DNA from: Sulfidibacterium sp964549335
Lineage (GTDB): Bacteria; Bacteroidota; Bacteroidia; Bacteroidales; F082
Reading direction: 5' to 3'
Assembly: GCA_964549335.1 (NCBI GenBank)
Contig: CAZJUQ010000030.1
Coordinates: forward strand, 1-19,443
DNA length: 19,443 nucleotides
Part shown: positions 7,891 to 15,444 of the stretch, one piece after another
Layout of the letters: every line of letters begins with the position of its first letter
How positions within the stretch are numbered: the first letter of the stretch is position 1
The notes under the pieces: generated by a model
What the model was told of the DNA's origin: nothing
What the model saw: the letters and a program-made list of their open reading frames with translations, nothing else
Database searches by the model: none
Made by a program: the position numbers and the translations under genes

Positions 7891-7983
7891 CTTGTGCGGT
7901 GTCGCATTTGAGCCCGCAAAAGCGGAATGTCCATGTTTTGACGAACAACAACATTTTTTTAATAATCATAAAATTACAGACAG

Positions 7984-9051
7984 ATGAAAAAATTAAAATT
8001 ACTATTTGTATTTTCCATACTTGCTTTTACACTAACGGCGCAAGTACCTCAAAGTTTCAAGTATCAGGCCGTAGCCCGCAACAACGATGGTGCGGTTGTG
8101 GCAAATAGTCCCATAGGCTTGAAAATTTCTATTCTTCAAGGCAACACCTCCGGAAGTCCCGTTTATTGCGAAACGTTTACGGCGGTGTCCAATTCTTCGG
8201 GGGTGTTTAGCGTAAATATTGGTGAAGGAGATGTGGTATCGGGAGATTTCGGTACGATAGAGTGGGGCGAAGGTGCATGTTTTTTAAAAGTGGAAATGGA
8301 TATTAGCGGAGGAAACTCGTACGTTGAAATGGGGACTTCCCAATTGTTATCGGTTCCCTATTCGCTCTATTCGGCTTCAATTTATGTATATTATTCCAAC
8401 GACACTCTTTGGATAGGCGACAAATATGTTATCCTTTCGGGCGGTGGCGGTCCTCCCTCCGGAACGGTAACCGATTATGACGGAAATGTTTATCAAACTG
8501 TTGAAATAGGAAATCAAATTTGGATGAAAGAGAACCTAAGGTCGTTGCATTATGCCGACGGAACCCCTGTTGACAGCGTTTGGGTGTACGACGATAACGA
8601 AAACAATGCACAAATTTGGGGAAGATTGTACAGTTGGAATGCAGCCATGCACGGTGCCTCTTCGAGCAACGGAAACCCAAGCGGCGTACAGGGTATATGT
8701 CCCGACGGCTGGCACTTGCCTTCAAAAGCCGAATTCGAAGAACTTATCGGTGCGGCGGGAGGAGCTTTCTCGGGAGGTAGTGCGCTTAAATCGGATAACA
8801 ATAACTACTGGCAAACACCGAACTCCAACAACAACCAAACGGGATTTTCGGCATACGGGGCAGGTTACCGTACCGACCCGCTATATTATTACACCAACCT
8901 GAAAGAGACTACCTCTTTTTGGAGTTCTACCGAGGATAATGGCAATGTAGCTCAAAAAATGAATCTGAAATGGAATCTTAACTCGGTAAATGTCAATTCT
9001 CTGGTGGGTACCAAAAACACAGGGTATTCGGTCAGGTGCGTTAAAGATTAA
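7984..9051 (+). CDS. Exported FISUMP-domain protein
   Basis: A 355-residue protein with an N-terminal signal peptide (MKKLKLLFVFSILAFTLTAQ). Residues of about 22-130 form a domain common at the start of Bacteroidota surface proteins (SFKYQAVARNNDGAVVANSP through QLLSVPYSLYSA). From about 160 to the end it carries a FISUMP domain (Fibrobacter succinogenes major paralogous domain, related to lectin-like folds). Landmarks are DGNVYQTVEIGNQIWMKENL, GRLYSWNAAM, GICPDGWHLPSKAEFEELI, SFWSSTE and GYSVRCVKD. Family members are generally extracellular or surface proteins of unknown ligand. It lacks an obvious T9SS domain or lipobox, so its final location is uncertain. It lies 93 bp after the T9SS cargo gene and 71 bp before the lipoprotein gene, all on the plus strand and probably in one transcript. 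Confidence 0.9.
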   Translation: MKKLKLLFVFSILAFTLTAQVPQSFKYQAVARNNDGAVVANSPIGLKISILQGNTSGSPVYCETFTAVSNSSGVFSVNIGEGDVVSGDFGTIEWGEGACFLKVEMDISGGNSYVEMGTSQLLSVPYSLYSASIYVYYSNDTLWIGDKYVILSGGGGPPSGTVTDYDGNVYQTVEIGNQIWMKENLRSLHYADGTPVDSVWVYDDNENNAQIWGRLYSWNAAMHGASSSNGNPSGVQGICPDGWHLPSKAEFEELIGAAGGAFSGGSALKSDNNNYWQTPNSNNNQTGFSAYGAGYRTDPLYYYTNLKETTSFWSSTEDNGNVAQKMNLKWNLNSVNVNSLVGTKNTGYSVRCVKD

Positions 9052-9122
9052 ATGGTGCCGCACCTCAACAAATGAGTTAAACAAATCATAAAATAACTAT
9101 TAACAATTAAATTCGAATTATC

Positions 9123-9839
9123 ATGAAAATCTTTAAATCGTTTTTTCTTTTCACCTCCCTCTTTTCTGTTTTTTTAATCACGGGATGTAAAAAAGATGAT
9201 AATGTTAATCCCCAAAACGACAATCCTCCGCAATTCACGGTAAAAACCATTCGGGTACCCGATGCCATGGCACAATCAAACGATCCGGGAGCCCAACAAA
9301 CCGCCTCATACCTTAACATGATGAACGGTATTGCCGGATACAGCGACATGATGAGGGAACATTCAAAAAGTATTACCGTAAAAGGGCTGAAAGATAGCGG
9401 CCCGCGTATTTTTACCTGGGATGTTGATGAAGGAAACACCCACTGTACGTTTACCCTTACCGTAACCGAGACCGATATCCTGATAAAATGGAAAATGGTT
9501 ATTGACGGTATCATGGACGGAGACAAATTCGATAATTTTCTTTTTTTGGAGGCTCAGGAATACAAAGACGGCACCAACAGCCGTATTACGGTTTACGATC
9601 CTGAAAACCCGGGAATTATTTTAATGAAAATGAGTTGGACTAAAGAAAATGATGTTTATCATTTTATTTTTGAAGTGCCCGAAAATCTTCAAATTGTCGT
9701 GGATATTAATATTGACAATTCGGGAACAATGGATGTAAACGAGTGGATTGACAATGAGTGGGCAGTGGTGTTCAATGCCGTTTGGGGTCCTGACGGACAC
9801 GGACAATGGCACGACAACAACGGAAACGGCTCTTGGTAA
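9123..9839 (+). CDS. Lipoprotein of unknown function with an EF-hand-like loop
   Basis: A 238-residue protein with a type II signal peptide. The hydrophobic stretch ends in the lipobox LITGC, so Cys22 would be lipidated, and the Lys-Lys-Asp-Asp that follows is typical of Bacteroidota lipoproteins. The mature part is predicted mostly beta (alternating patterns around RIFTWDVDEG, CTFTLTVTETDILIKWKMVI and YHFIFEVPENLQIVVDI). Residues 196-207 (NIDNSGTMDVNE) fit a 12-residue EF-hand calcium loop: acidic or polar at 1, 3, 5 and 9, Gly at 6, hydrophobic at 8 and Glu at 12. The extreme C-terminus is rich in Gly, Asn, His and Trp. I recognise no named family. It is the last gene before the bidirectional terminator at 9878-9909. 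Confidence 0.85.
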   Translation: MKIFKSFFLFTSLFSVFLITGCKKDDNVNPQNDNPPQFTVKTIRVPDAMAQSNDPGAQQTASYLNMMNGIAGYSDMMREHSKSITVKGLKDSGPRIFTWDVDEGNTHCTFTLTVTETDILIKWKMVIDGIMDGDKFDNFLFLEAQEYKDGTNSRITVYDPENPGIILMKMSWTKENDVYHFIFEVPENLQIVVDINIDNSGTMDVNEWIDNEWAVVFNAVWGPDGHGQWHDNNGNGSW

Positions 9840-9877
9840 TTTTCCCCGTTTTGACCATATATTTTCAATAAAAAACG

Positions 9878-9909
9878 AGACGGCAGGGAAACTTAACTTC
9901 CTGCCGTCT
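9878..9909. terminator. Bidirectional intrinsic terminator between the lipoprotein gene and cvpA
   Basis: AGACGGCAGG (9878-9887) pairs perfectly with CCTGCCGTCT (9900-9909) around a 12-nt loop, and a T-run follows. On the other strand the hairpin is followed by CGTTTTTT, so it can also stop the convergent cvpA transcript. Confidence 0.92.
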
Positions 9910-9975
9910 TTTTCTATTGTTTTTTTTACTCGCTATTTTGCTTTTGACAACGGGTAACTTTTAAACGGGAAAACA

Positions 9976-10515
9976 TTAAAACACCTCGTCCAAAATCTCC
10001 TCTTTTTCGGGTATATCTATATTGAGACTTTTTAGGTTCAGGTGTGAGTAGAGCATCGGGGCAAACGATTCGACGGGATAGTAGAGAAACGATTTTTCGG
10101 CCGCCTCTTTTTTAATTATTGTCCTGCCGCTGTCGAAATAATTGACAATAAAAATCAATATGCTTAAAAAGAGGGCACCTTTAAGTGCGCCGAAAATAGC
10201 TCCTCCCAATTTATTCAGAAAACCGAGCATTAATATGTTGACGAATTTTTCTAGTATTTTTCCCGCTGCAAGAACCAAAATAACCACTCCGATAAAAGTT
10301 GCAACAAAGGATATTATGCCGAGGTATTCTTTGTTGATGTTGAACGACGACGTTAGCATTCCCGCTGCAAAGTCGGAAAAATAGAGTGCGAAATAGAGCC
10401 CGAGGATTAGTGCGGCAAGAGTTGTTACCTCAATGATTAAACCTTTTGAGTAACCTTTCCAGGCAGACAATAATATGGGTGTTGCCAGAATAATGTCGAT
10501 GATATTTAGACTCAT
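9976..10515 (-). CDS. CvpA family inner-membrane protein
   Basis: A 179-residue protein with about four hydrophobic segments (about 4-20, 26-47, 60-85 and 100-125). The family start is recognisable as IIDIILATPILLSAWKGYSKGLI, and the central LNKLGGAIFGALKGALFLSI is the hallmark CvpA loop. CvpA proteins were named for colicin V production and are broadly conserved inner-membrane proteins linked to envelope stress tolerance; the molecular role is not settled. The C-terminal 40 residues or so are soluble and acidic. The gene has its own TTTG-19-TACTTTTG promoter just beyond the terminator of the upstream peptidase gene, so it is probably transcribed alone. It ends facing the terminator at 9878-9909. 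Confidence 0.9.
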   Translation of the reverse strand: MSLNIIDIILATPILLSAWKGYSKGLIIEVTTLAALILGLYFALYFSDFAAGMLTSSFNINKEYLGIISFVATFIGVVILVLAAGKILEKFVNILMLGFLNKLGGAIFGALKGALFLSILIFIVNYFDSGRTIIKKEAAEKSFLYYPVESFAPMLYSHLNLKSLNIDIPEKEEILDEVF

Positions 10516-10535
10516 AATTTATGTTTTTGAGTTAT

Positions 10536-10566
10536 CAAAAGTAAACAAAACTCGTATGAAAACAAA
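10536..10566 (-). promoter_or_regulatory. Bacteroidota-type promoter for cvpA
   Basis: On the minus strand TTTG (10566-10563), a 19-nt spacer and TACTTTTG (10543-10536) give a full match to TTTG / 19-21 / TAnnTTTG. The -7 box ends 20 nt before the ATG at 10515. The -33 element touches the T-tract of the preceding terminator. Confidence 0.65.
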
Positions 10567-10598
10567 AAAACCGCAGCAAAATACATGCTACGGTTTTT
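10566..10598 (-). terminator. Intrinsic terminator after the S46 peptidase gene
   Basis: The left arm (10566-10578) and right arm (10586-10598) pair as AAAAACCG-AGCA with TGCT-CGGTTTTT, with one C-A mismatch and a 7-nt loop. On the minus strand it ends in a run of seven Ts, 19 bp after the peptidase stop codon. Confidence 0.82.
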
Positions 10599-10617
10599 GT
10601 TTAAAATATTGTTCCGT

Positions 10618-12837
10618 TTAATTTGCTCCGGCGCTTTCCGTTACGGGTTTGTTTTCGGATACAGCATTCTTTTTTAATACGGGTTTGTCTTTTACTATGG
10701 TAAGTTCGTCAATAAGATTATGTGCACCTGCATATTTGTCGATAATAAAAAGTACATATCTTATATCGACATTAATTGTGCGCTGTAGTTTATTGTCGAA
10801 TTTAATATCGCCGCTCATGGCTTCCCAGTTTCCGTCGAAGGCAAGTCCTATGAGTTGACCTCTGTCATTCATTATGGGGCTGCCTGAATTACCTCCGGTA
10901 ATGTCGTTTGTCGAAAGGAAATCGGTTATCAAATGTCCGTTTTCGCCGTATTGCCCGAAATCTTTGTTTTTAAACAACTTTTTCAGTTTGGCGGGGACAA
11001 TAAATTCGGGGTTTTGCGGGTCTTCTTTTTCCATAACTCCGTAAAGGTGGGTAACGTAGTCGTAATGGACTGCATCGGCGGGAAAATAATCTTCAATTGT
11101 TCCGTAAGTGACACGCAGGGTAAAGTTGGCATCAGGATAGTAATTTTTGTCGGGGTTCATTTCGCGCAGAGCGGCAATAAACAGGCGGTGTCCTCTTTTA
11201 AGTTTGTCATTATAAGGTTCGCTCTGTTTTTTCAGCTCTTTATATTTGTCGTAAAAAGCTTGCCAAGCTACCCATGCCGGGTCTTTTTCCAGTTTTTTCA
11301 GTTTGGGTTTGTTGAGAAATGCATTGACTTTTTCGGGCGAACTGAAAATTGATTTTTCGAAAAACCATGCGGCGAATTTGTTAAAATCGCCTTTGTATTT
11401 TTTGTCAACGTTGAGCAGGTAGAGCGGTTGTTGGTCGGCGGGAACATCCTTGGAGTACATTTGCATAAGTGCCGCAAACATGTTACGGTCTATATCCACA
11501 TTGTAATCTTTGAAATGGGTTTTTGCCGATTGGCGCAATTTTGACAATACTTTTTCAATTTCATCCTGTGAAGAATTTTTATTCTGCAGTACATTTTCCA
11601 GCCGTTTGAAACTTGCGGCGAATTTCAGTATTTCGGGACCGCGGTATATGCCTTCGAAGAAGTAATATTTAGCGGTTTCAAATCCTTTGAGTCCTTCGTA
11701 AGCCTCTTGCAAGTCGGGAAAAATTTCGCCGTACCTCTTTTTTCTTTCCGGATTTTTGTTAATCCAGTTTGCCAGTTCGGCTTCGAGTTGCAGTTTTTCA
11801 TCTTTCACTTTAAGGCGTTTTAAGGCTTTTGTTTGACCGATAAAATATTTCCAGTAGTTTGAGGTATGGGCATATTTTGTGGCATATTGCAAACGTACGG
11901 CGGGGTCTTTATCCATACCCTCTTTCATGATTTTGAGTTTTTTGTCGCGTATTTTTACAATGAGAGGGTTTGTAAGGTTGATTGCCATATCCACTCCGTA
12001 CGAAGAGAGGTAACGTTGAGTGCTTCCCGGATTACCCATTATCATGGCAAAATCTCCTTTATGTTTCGGCGAGATGTTAACGGGCAGGTAGTGTTTGGGT
12101 TTCAGGGGAATGTTGTTTTTGGAATATTCGGCAGGTGAGCCGTCGGGAGCCGTATATACCCTGAATATTGAGAAATCGCCGGTATGGCGGGGCCACATCC
12201 AGTTGTCGGTATCGCCGCCGAATTTACCTATTGCCGAAGGGGGAGCCCCCACAAGGCGGATATCTTTATATACTTTATAAACGTAAAGGTAGTAGTTGTT
12301 TCCTCCGAAAAGGGGTTTAACAACAGCTGAAAATTTACCGTTTTGTGAAGCCTCTTTAGCAATCTCGGCACTGTTTTTACCGATAATTTCATTGCGTTGT
12401 TCTTCGGTCATGTTGTCGGTTACGCCTTCGAGGGTTTTGCCGGTAACATCTTCCATCTTTTCAAGGAATTTTACGGTAAGTCCTTCCACGGGTATCTCTT
12501 CCTCTTTGGAATATGCCCAGAAACCGTCTTTCAAATAGTCGTGTTCGACGGTACTTACTTTTTGTATGGCACCGAAACCGCAGTGGTGGTTGGTAAACAG
12601 CAGACCTTCGGGCGACACTATTTCGCCGGTACAACCACCGCCGAAAATTACCACAGCATCTTTTATGCTGCTGTGGTTTATGCTGTATATATCTTCCGCC
12701 GAAAGCTTACAGCCAAGTTTGTGCATTTCAGCTATGTTTTTTTTCAATAGCAGGGGAACCCACATTCCCTCGTCGGCTTTAAGATAGCCGTTACCGATAA
12801 ATATTACCGATAAAATTAAAATTACGATTTTTTTCAT
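10618..12837 (-). CDS. dpp7: S46 family dipeptidyl-peptidase, DPP7-type
   Basis: A 739-residue serine exopeptidase with a signal peptide (about 1-21, cleaved near LKA), expected in the periplasm, where it releases dipeptides from oligopeptide N-termini. Chymotrypsin-like landmarks are His85 in FTNHHCGFGA, Asp221 in MWPRHTGDFS and Ser651 in TGGNSGSP. The assignment of Asp221 uses spacing in the family as I remember it. Where acidic-specific DPP11 enzymes carry Arg (FDRN), this protein has Gly669 (AFDGNWEAMSGD), so hydrophobic P1 specificity of the DPP7 type is expected. Length is typical; the C-terminal 25 residues or so (KPVLKKNAV onward) extend past the usual end. It starts 21 bp after the mannose-1-phosphate guanylyltransferase stop, so the two are probably co-transcribed. 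It points to peptide-based nutrition, together with the aminopeptidase P gene upstream. Confidence 0.93.
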   Translation of the reverse strand: MKKIVILILSVIFIGNGYLKADEGMWVPLLLKKNIAEMHKLGCKLSAEDIYSINHSSIKDAVVIFGGGCTGEIVSPEGLLFTNHHCGFGAIQKVSTVEHDYLKDGFWAYSKEEEIPVEGLTVKFLEKMEDVTGKTLEGVTDNMTEEQRNEIIGKNSAEIAKEASQNGKFSAVVKPLFGGNNYYLYVYKVYKDIRLVGAPPSAIGKFGGDTDNWMWPRHTGDFSIFRVYTAPDGSPAEYSKNNIPLKPKHYLPVNISPKHKGDFAMIMGNPGSTQRYLSSYGVDMAINLTNPLIVKIRDKKLKIMKEGMDKDPAVRLQYATKYAHTSNYWKYFIGQTKALKRLKVKDEKLQLEAELANWINKNPERKKRYGEIFPDLQEAYEGLKGFETAKYYFFEGIYRGPEILKFAASFKRLENVLQNKNSSQDEIEKVLSKLRQSAKTHFKDYNVDIDRNMFAALMQMYSKDVPADQQPLYLLNVDKKYKGDFNKFAAWFFEKSIFSSPEKVNAFLNKPKLKKLEKDPAWVAWQAFYDKYKELKKQSEPYNDKLKRGHRLFIAALREMNPDKNYYPDANFTLRVTYGTIEDYFPADAVHYDYVTHLYGVMEKEDPQNPEFIVPAKLKKLFKNKDFGQYGENGHLITDFLSTNDITGGNSGSPIMNDRGQLIGLAFDGNWEAMSGDIKFDNKLQRTINVDIRYVLFIIDKYAGAHNLIDELTIVKDKPVLKKNAVSENKPVTESAGAN

Positions 12838-12858
12838 TTTTATGTAATTAATTGATTA

Positions 12859-13953
12859 TTAAATATATTTTTCTCCTTTTCCCATTTTTACATCGTTGAC
12901 GAATTGGCGTATCTGTTGTTCGTCTTCTTTCCGGCAAATTAGCAAAGCATCGTCTTGCAATACCACGATGTAGTCGTTCAATCCTTGAATTACGGCAAGT
13001 TTTCCTTTGGATACGTTAATAATGCAATTTTTGTTGCCGTAACTTAATACGTGTCCCACAATGGCGTTTGCATTTTCATCTTTTTGGCGTATTTCGTATA
13101 GCGAACCCCAGGTGCCCAAATCAGACCATCCGAAGTCAACACTCAACACATAAACATTTTCGGCTTTTTCCATAATGCCGTAGTCTATGGAAATGTTTTG
13201 ACAGAGGTCGTAAGTTTCGGCAATAAATTTCTCTTCATCGCCGGTATTGTATTTTCCTATACCTTTTTTAAAGAGATTATCGACATCGGCCAGGTGTTTT
13301 TCAAAAGCATTCATAATGCTTTTGAGCGACCATACAAATATTCCGGAGTTCCATAAAAAGTCACCGCTTTCGAGAAACGACTTGGCCAATTCCAAATTGG
13401 GTTTTTCGGTAAATGTTTTCACTTTGTAAAGGTGTTTCGAAAGGGGTGAAACCTCTTTGTTTTCGTATTGGATGTATCCGTAACCTGTATCGGGGCGGCT
13501 GGGACGTATTCCGAGGGTTAGCAGCCAATCGTTGCCGGCAGCGGCTTTGAGGGCTGTTTTTATGTCGTTGATAAATTCATCTTCTTTTAAAATAATATGG
13601 TCGGAAGGTGCCACAACGACTACGGCATCGGGGTTTTCTTCCCTTATTTTGTAATTGGCATAAGCAATGCAGGGTGCGGTATTTCGCATTGAAGGTTCGC
13701 AAAGCACCTGTTTTTCGTCTATTCCGGGCAGTTGTTCCAAAACAAGGTTCTTATATATTTTATTGGTAACGATGAAAATGTTTCGGGCGGGCAAAAGTTT
13801 TGTAAACCTTTCGAAAGTAAGCTGGATAAGGGTTTTCCCCGTACCCAACACGTCCATAAATTGTTTGGGATGCGATGTGCGGCTCATGGGCCAAAAGCGT
13901 GAACCTACACCTCCCGCCATAATTATACAATAATGATTATTTGAATTGTCCAT
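12859..13953 (-). CDS. manC: Mannose-1-phosphate guanylyltransferase
   Basis: Makes GDP-mannose from mannose 1-phosphate and GTP in the cytoplasm, feeding mannose- and fucose-containing glycans. The 364-residue protein has the nucleotidyltransferase signature AGGVGSRFWPMSRTSHPKQF (13-32), then APSDHII (about 115), FTEKPN (about 181), WNSGIFVW (201-208) and DYGIMEKAENVYVLSVDFGW (257-276). It is the short, guanylyltransferase-only form, without the C-terminal phosphomannose isomerase domain of long ManC proteins. The frame can open at a TTG (13977), but that codon overlaps a TAATTTTG promoter box, so the ATG at 13953 is chosen. It lies 78 bp after the aminopeptidase P gene and 21 bp before the S46 peptidase gene. 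No glycan-synthesis genes adjoin it here apart from the TMTC-like gene about 10 kb away. Confidence 0.95.
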   Translation of the reverse strand: MDNSNNHYCIIMAGGVGSRFWPMSRTSHPKQFMDVLGTGKTLIQLTFERFTKLLPARNIFIVTNKIYKNLVLEQLPGIDEKQVLCEPSMRNTAPCIAYANYKIREENPDAVVVVAPSDHIILKEDEFINDIKTALKAAAGNDWLLTLGIRPSRPDTGYGYIQYENKEVSPLSKHLYKVKTFTEKPNLELAKSFLESGDFLWNSGIFVWSLKSIMNAFEKHLADVDNLFKKGIGKYNTGDEEKFIAETYDLCQNISIDYGIMEKAENVYVLSVDFGWSDLGTWGSLYEIRQKDENANAIVGHVLSYGNKNCIINVSKGKLAVIQGLNDYIVVLQDDALLICRKEDEQQIRQFVNDVKMGKGEKYI

Positions 13954-13974
13954 GATGTTAATATGTTTTTTCGG

Positions 13975-13982
13975 CAAAATTA
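13975..13982 (-). promoter_or_regulatory. -7 box for the guanylyltransferase/S46 peptidase pair
   Basis: On the minus strand this reads TAATTTTG, matching TAnnTTTG, 21 nt upstream of the ATG at 13953. The -33 region about 19 nt further up is T-rich but not a clear TTTG. Confidence 0.45.
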
Positions 13983-14031
13983 ATTAATATGCCGTATGTA
14001 AAAATTTTTATTTAATTATTGCAATGAGTTC

Positions 14032-15321
14032 TTACGAACCCATAATAGATTCTATTTCGTCAATTTCCACAGGAAAATCTTTCATAAGATCTTCGGGTTC
14101 GGAAGCGGTGATTAAAATGTCGTTTTCTATTCTAATGCCGGTATTTTCTTCGGGGATATAGATGCCGGGTTCGCAAGTGAGTACCATTCCGGGTTTGAAA
14201 GGTTCGGTTTTGGAGCCCACGTCGTGAACGTCAAGACCGAGAAAATGTGCCGTACCGTGCATAAAGTACTTTTTGAAAAGGGGATTATCTTTGGGTTGTT
14301 CGTCAATCTCTTTTTGGGTAAAAAAGCCCAATTTCACCATCTCTTTTTCCATTAATTCATTGGCTTTGTTGTTAATGTCGTTAATGGTGTTTCCCGGCAC
14401 ATACAATTTTTTAACCTCTTTAAGAGTGTTTAACACGGCGTTGTAAAGTTCTTTTTGTCTTGCGGTAAATTTACCGTTGACGGGAATGGTTCTGCTCATG
14501 TCGGCGGTATAGTTGGCATATTCGGCACCAAAATCCATTAAAAGCAAATCGCCGTTTTTGCATTTTTTGTCGTTTACGATATAGTGCAGGAAACATGCGT
14601 TTTTTCCCGAAGCGATAATCGGGGGATAACCGTGTCCGGCAGCGCCCTGCCGCAAAAATTCACCTGTAACTTCCGCCTCCACTTCATATTCCGTGACACC
14701 GGGTTTTGTAAATTTCAAAACTTTTCTGAAAGCTTTGTTTGTAATGTCGCAAGCTTTTCTGAGGATTTCTATCTCTTGTTTCGATTTTATCAGCCGTTGC
14801 TGTGTAACGGCAGGTGCCGCCCTGTGGTAAGTGTGTAAAGGGAATTTGTCGCGTATCTCTTTTCCGAGCCGTTCTTCCCTGCTCTCCGTTTCGGGGAGAA
14901 ATTTAACGTATTCGTTACTGTTGAGGTAAATGTCGGAAGTATACGAAAGAGCCTCTTTAAGAAGGATATCGAACTCATCAAGCCAATAGACGTTTTTTAT
15001 TCCCGAAATTTCACCGGCTTCCTCTTTGGTAAGTTTGTGTCCTTCCCAAATTTCGAGGTTTTTTTCAGGTTTTAACAAAAACAGAGCCTCTTCCAATGCC
15101 TTGTTGGGACACCCGGGAGCAATAAGCAGAATACTTTTTTCCTGTTCGATGCCCGTAAGGTAAAAAAAGGTGGAATTTTGCCTGAAAGGGAAATATTGAT
15201 CGCCGTTCCGTTGTTGCCGGTCGTTCGAAAAAAATATCGATACAGAGTTTTTATTTATGAGGTTTGCATAGTTTTTTCTGTTGCCCGAAAAAAAAGAATT
15301 ATCAATCTTTTTATATTTCAT
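14032..15321 (-). CDS. pepP: Aminopeptidase P family protein (M24B metallopeptidase)
   Basis: A 429-residue cytoplasmic dimetal peptidase expected to remove the N-terminal residue from peptides with proline in second position. The N-terminal creatinase-like domain (about 1-165) includes GDQYFPFRQNSTFFYLTG. The catalytic pita-bread domain (about 175-425) shows all five metal ligands: Asp263 (LMDFGAE), Asp274 (TADMSRT), His359 (HGTAHFLG), Glu384 (TCEPGIY) and Glu399 (IRIEND), with the substrate-binding His246 in FLHY. Length is typical for PepP. The ATG at 15321 is preceded by an A+T-rich leader. It is divergent from sdhC with a 123-bp gap. A TAATTTTG motif at 15406-15399 could drive it but would give a leader of about 70 nt and lacks a good -33. 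It shares direction with the guanylyltransferase and S46 peptidase genes, with no clear terminator between. Confidence 0.94.
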   Translation of the reverse strand: MKYKKIDNSFFSGNRKNYANLINKNSVSIFFSNDRQQRNGDQYFPFRQNSTFFYLTGIEQEKSILLIAPGCPNKALEEALFLLKPEKNLEIWEGHKLTKEEAGEISGIKNVYWLDEFDILLKEALSYTSDIYLNSNEYVKFLPETESREERLGKEIRDKFPLHTYHRAAPAVTQQRLIKSKQEIEILRKACDITNKAFRKVLKFTKPGVTEYEVEAEVTGEFLRQGAAGHGYPPIIASGKNACFLHYIVNDKKCKNGDLLLMDFGAEYANYTADMSRTIPVNGKFTARQKELYNAVLNTLKEVKKLYVPGNTINDINNKANELMEKEMVKLGFFTQKEIDEQPKDNPLFKKYFMHGTAHFLGLDVHDVGSKTEPFKPGMVLTCEPGIYIPEENTGIRIENDILITASEPEDLMKDFPVEIDEIESIMGS

Positions 15322-15383
15322 AAATTAAAATTTAAATTTGTTATAAATTGACAATATGGAATTAAGATTTCTAAATACTTTAA

Positions 15384-15391
15384 TACCTTTG
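15384..15391 (+). promoter_or_regulatory. -7 box for the sdhCAB operon
   Basis: TACCTTTG matches TAnnTTTG and lies 53 bp upstream of the sdhC ATG. The -33 position is only weakly matched. The leader that follows is A-rich and has no Shine-Dalgarno sequence. Confidence 0.45.
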
Positions 15392-15444
15392 TACGCCTCA
15401 AAATTAAACAAATTGGTGTAATAAGCATATTAAAATTAAATCTT

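Noticed and set aside
7895..7925. Short GC hairpin CCGC-AAAA-GCGG after the T9SS cargo gene as a terminator
   Set aside because: Only 4 bp of stem and no T-run follow, and the next gene lies 93 bp on in the same direction, so transcription probably continues.
9107..9526. 139-codon frame antisense to the start of the lipoprotein gene
   Set aside because: It is opposite a gene with a clear lipobox and signal peptide, and its translation has no coherent domain or promoter.
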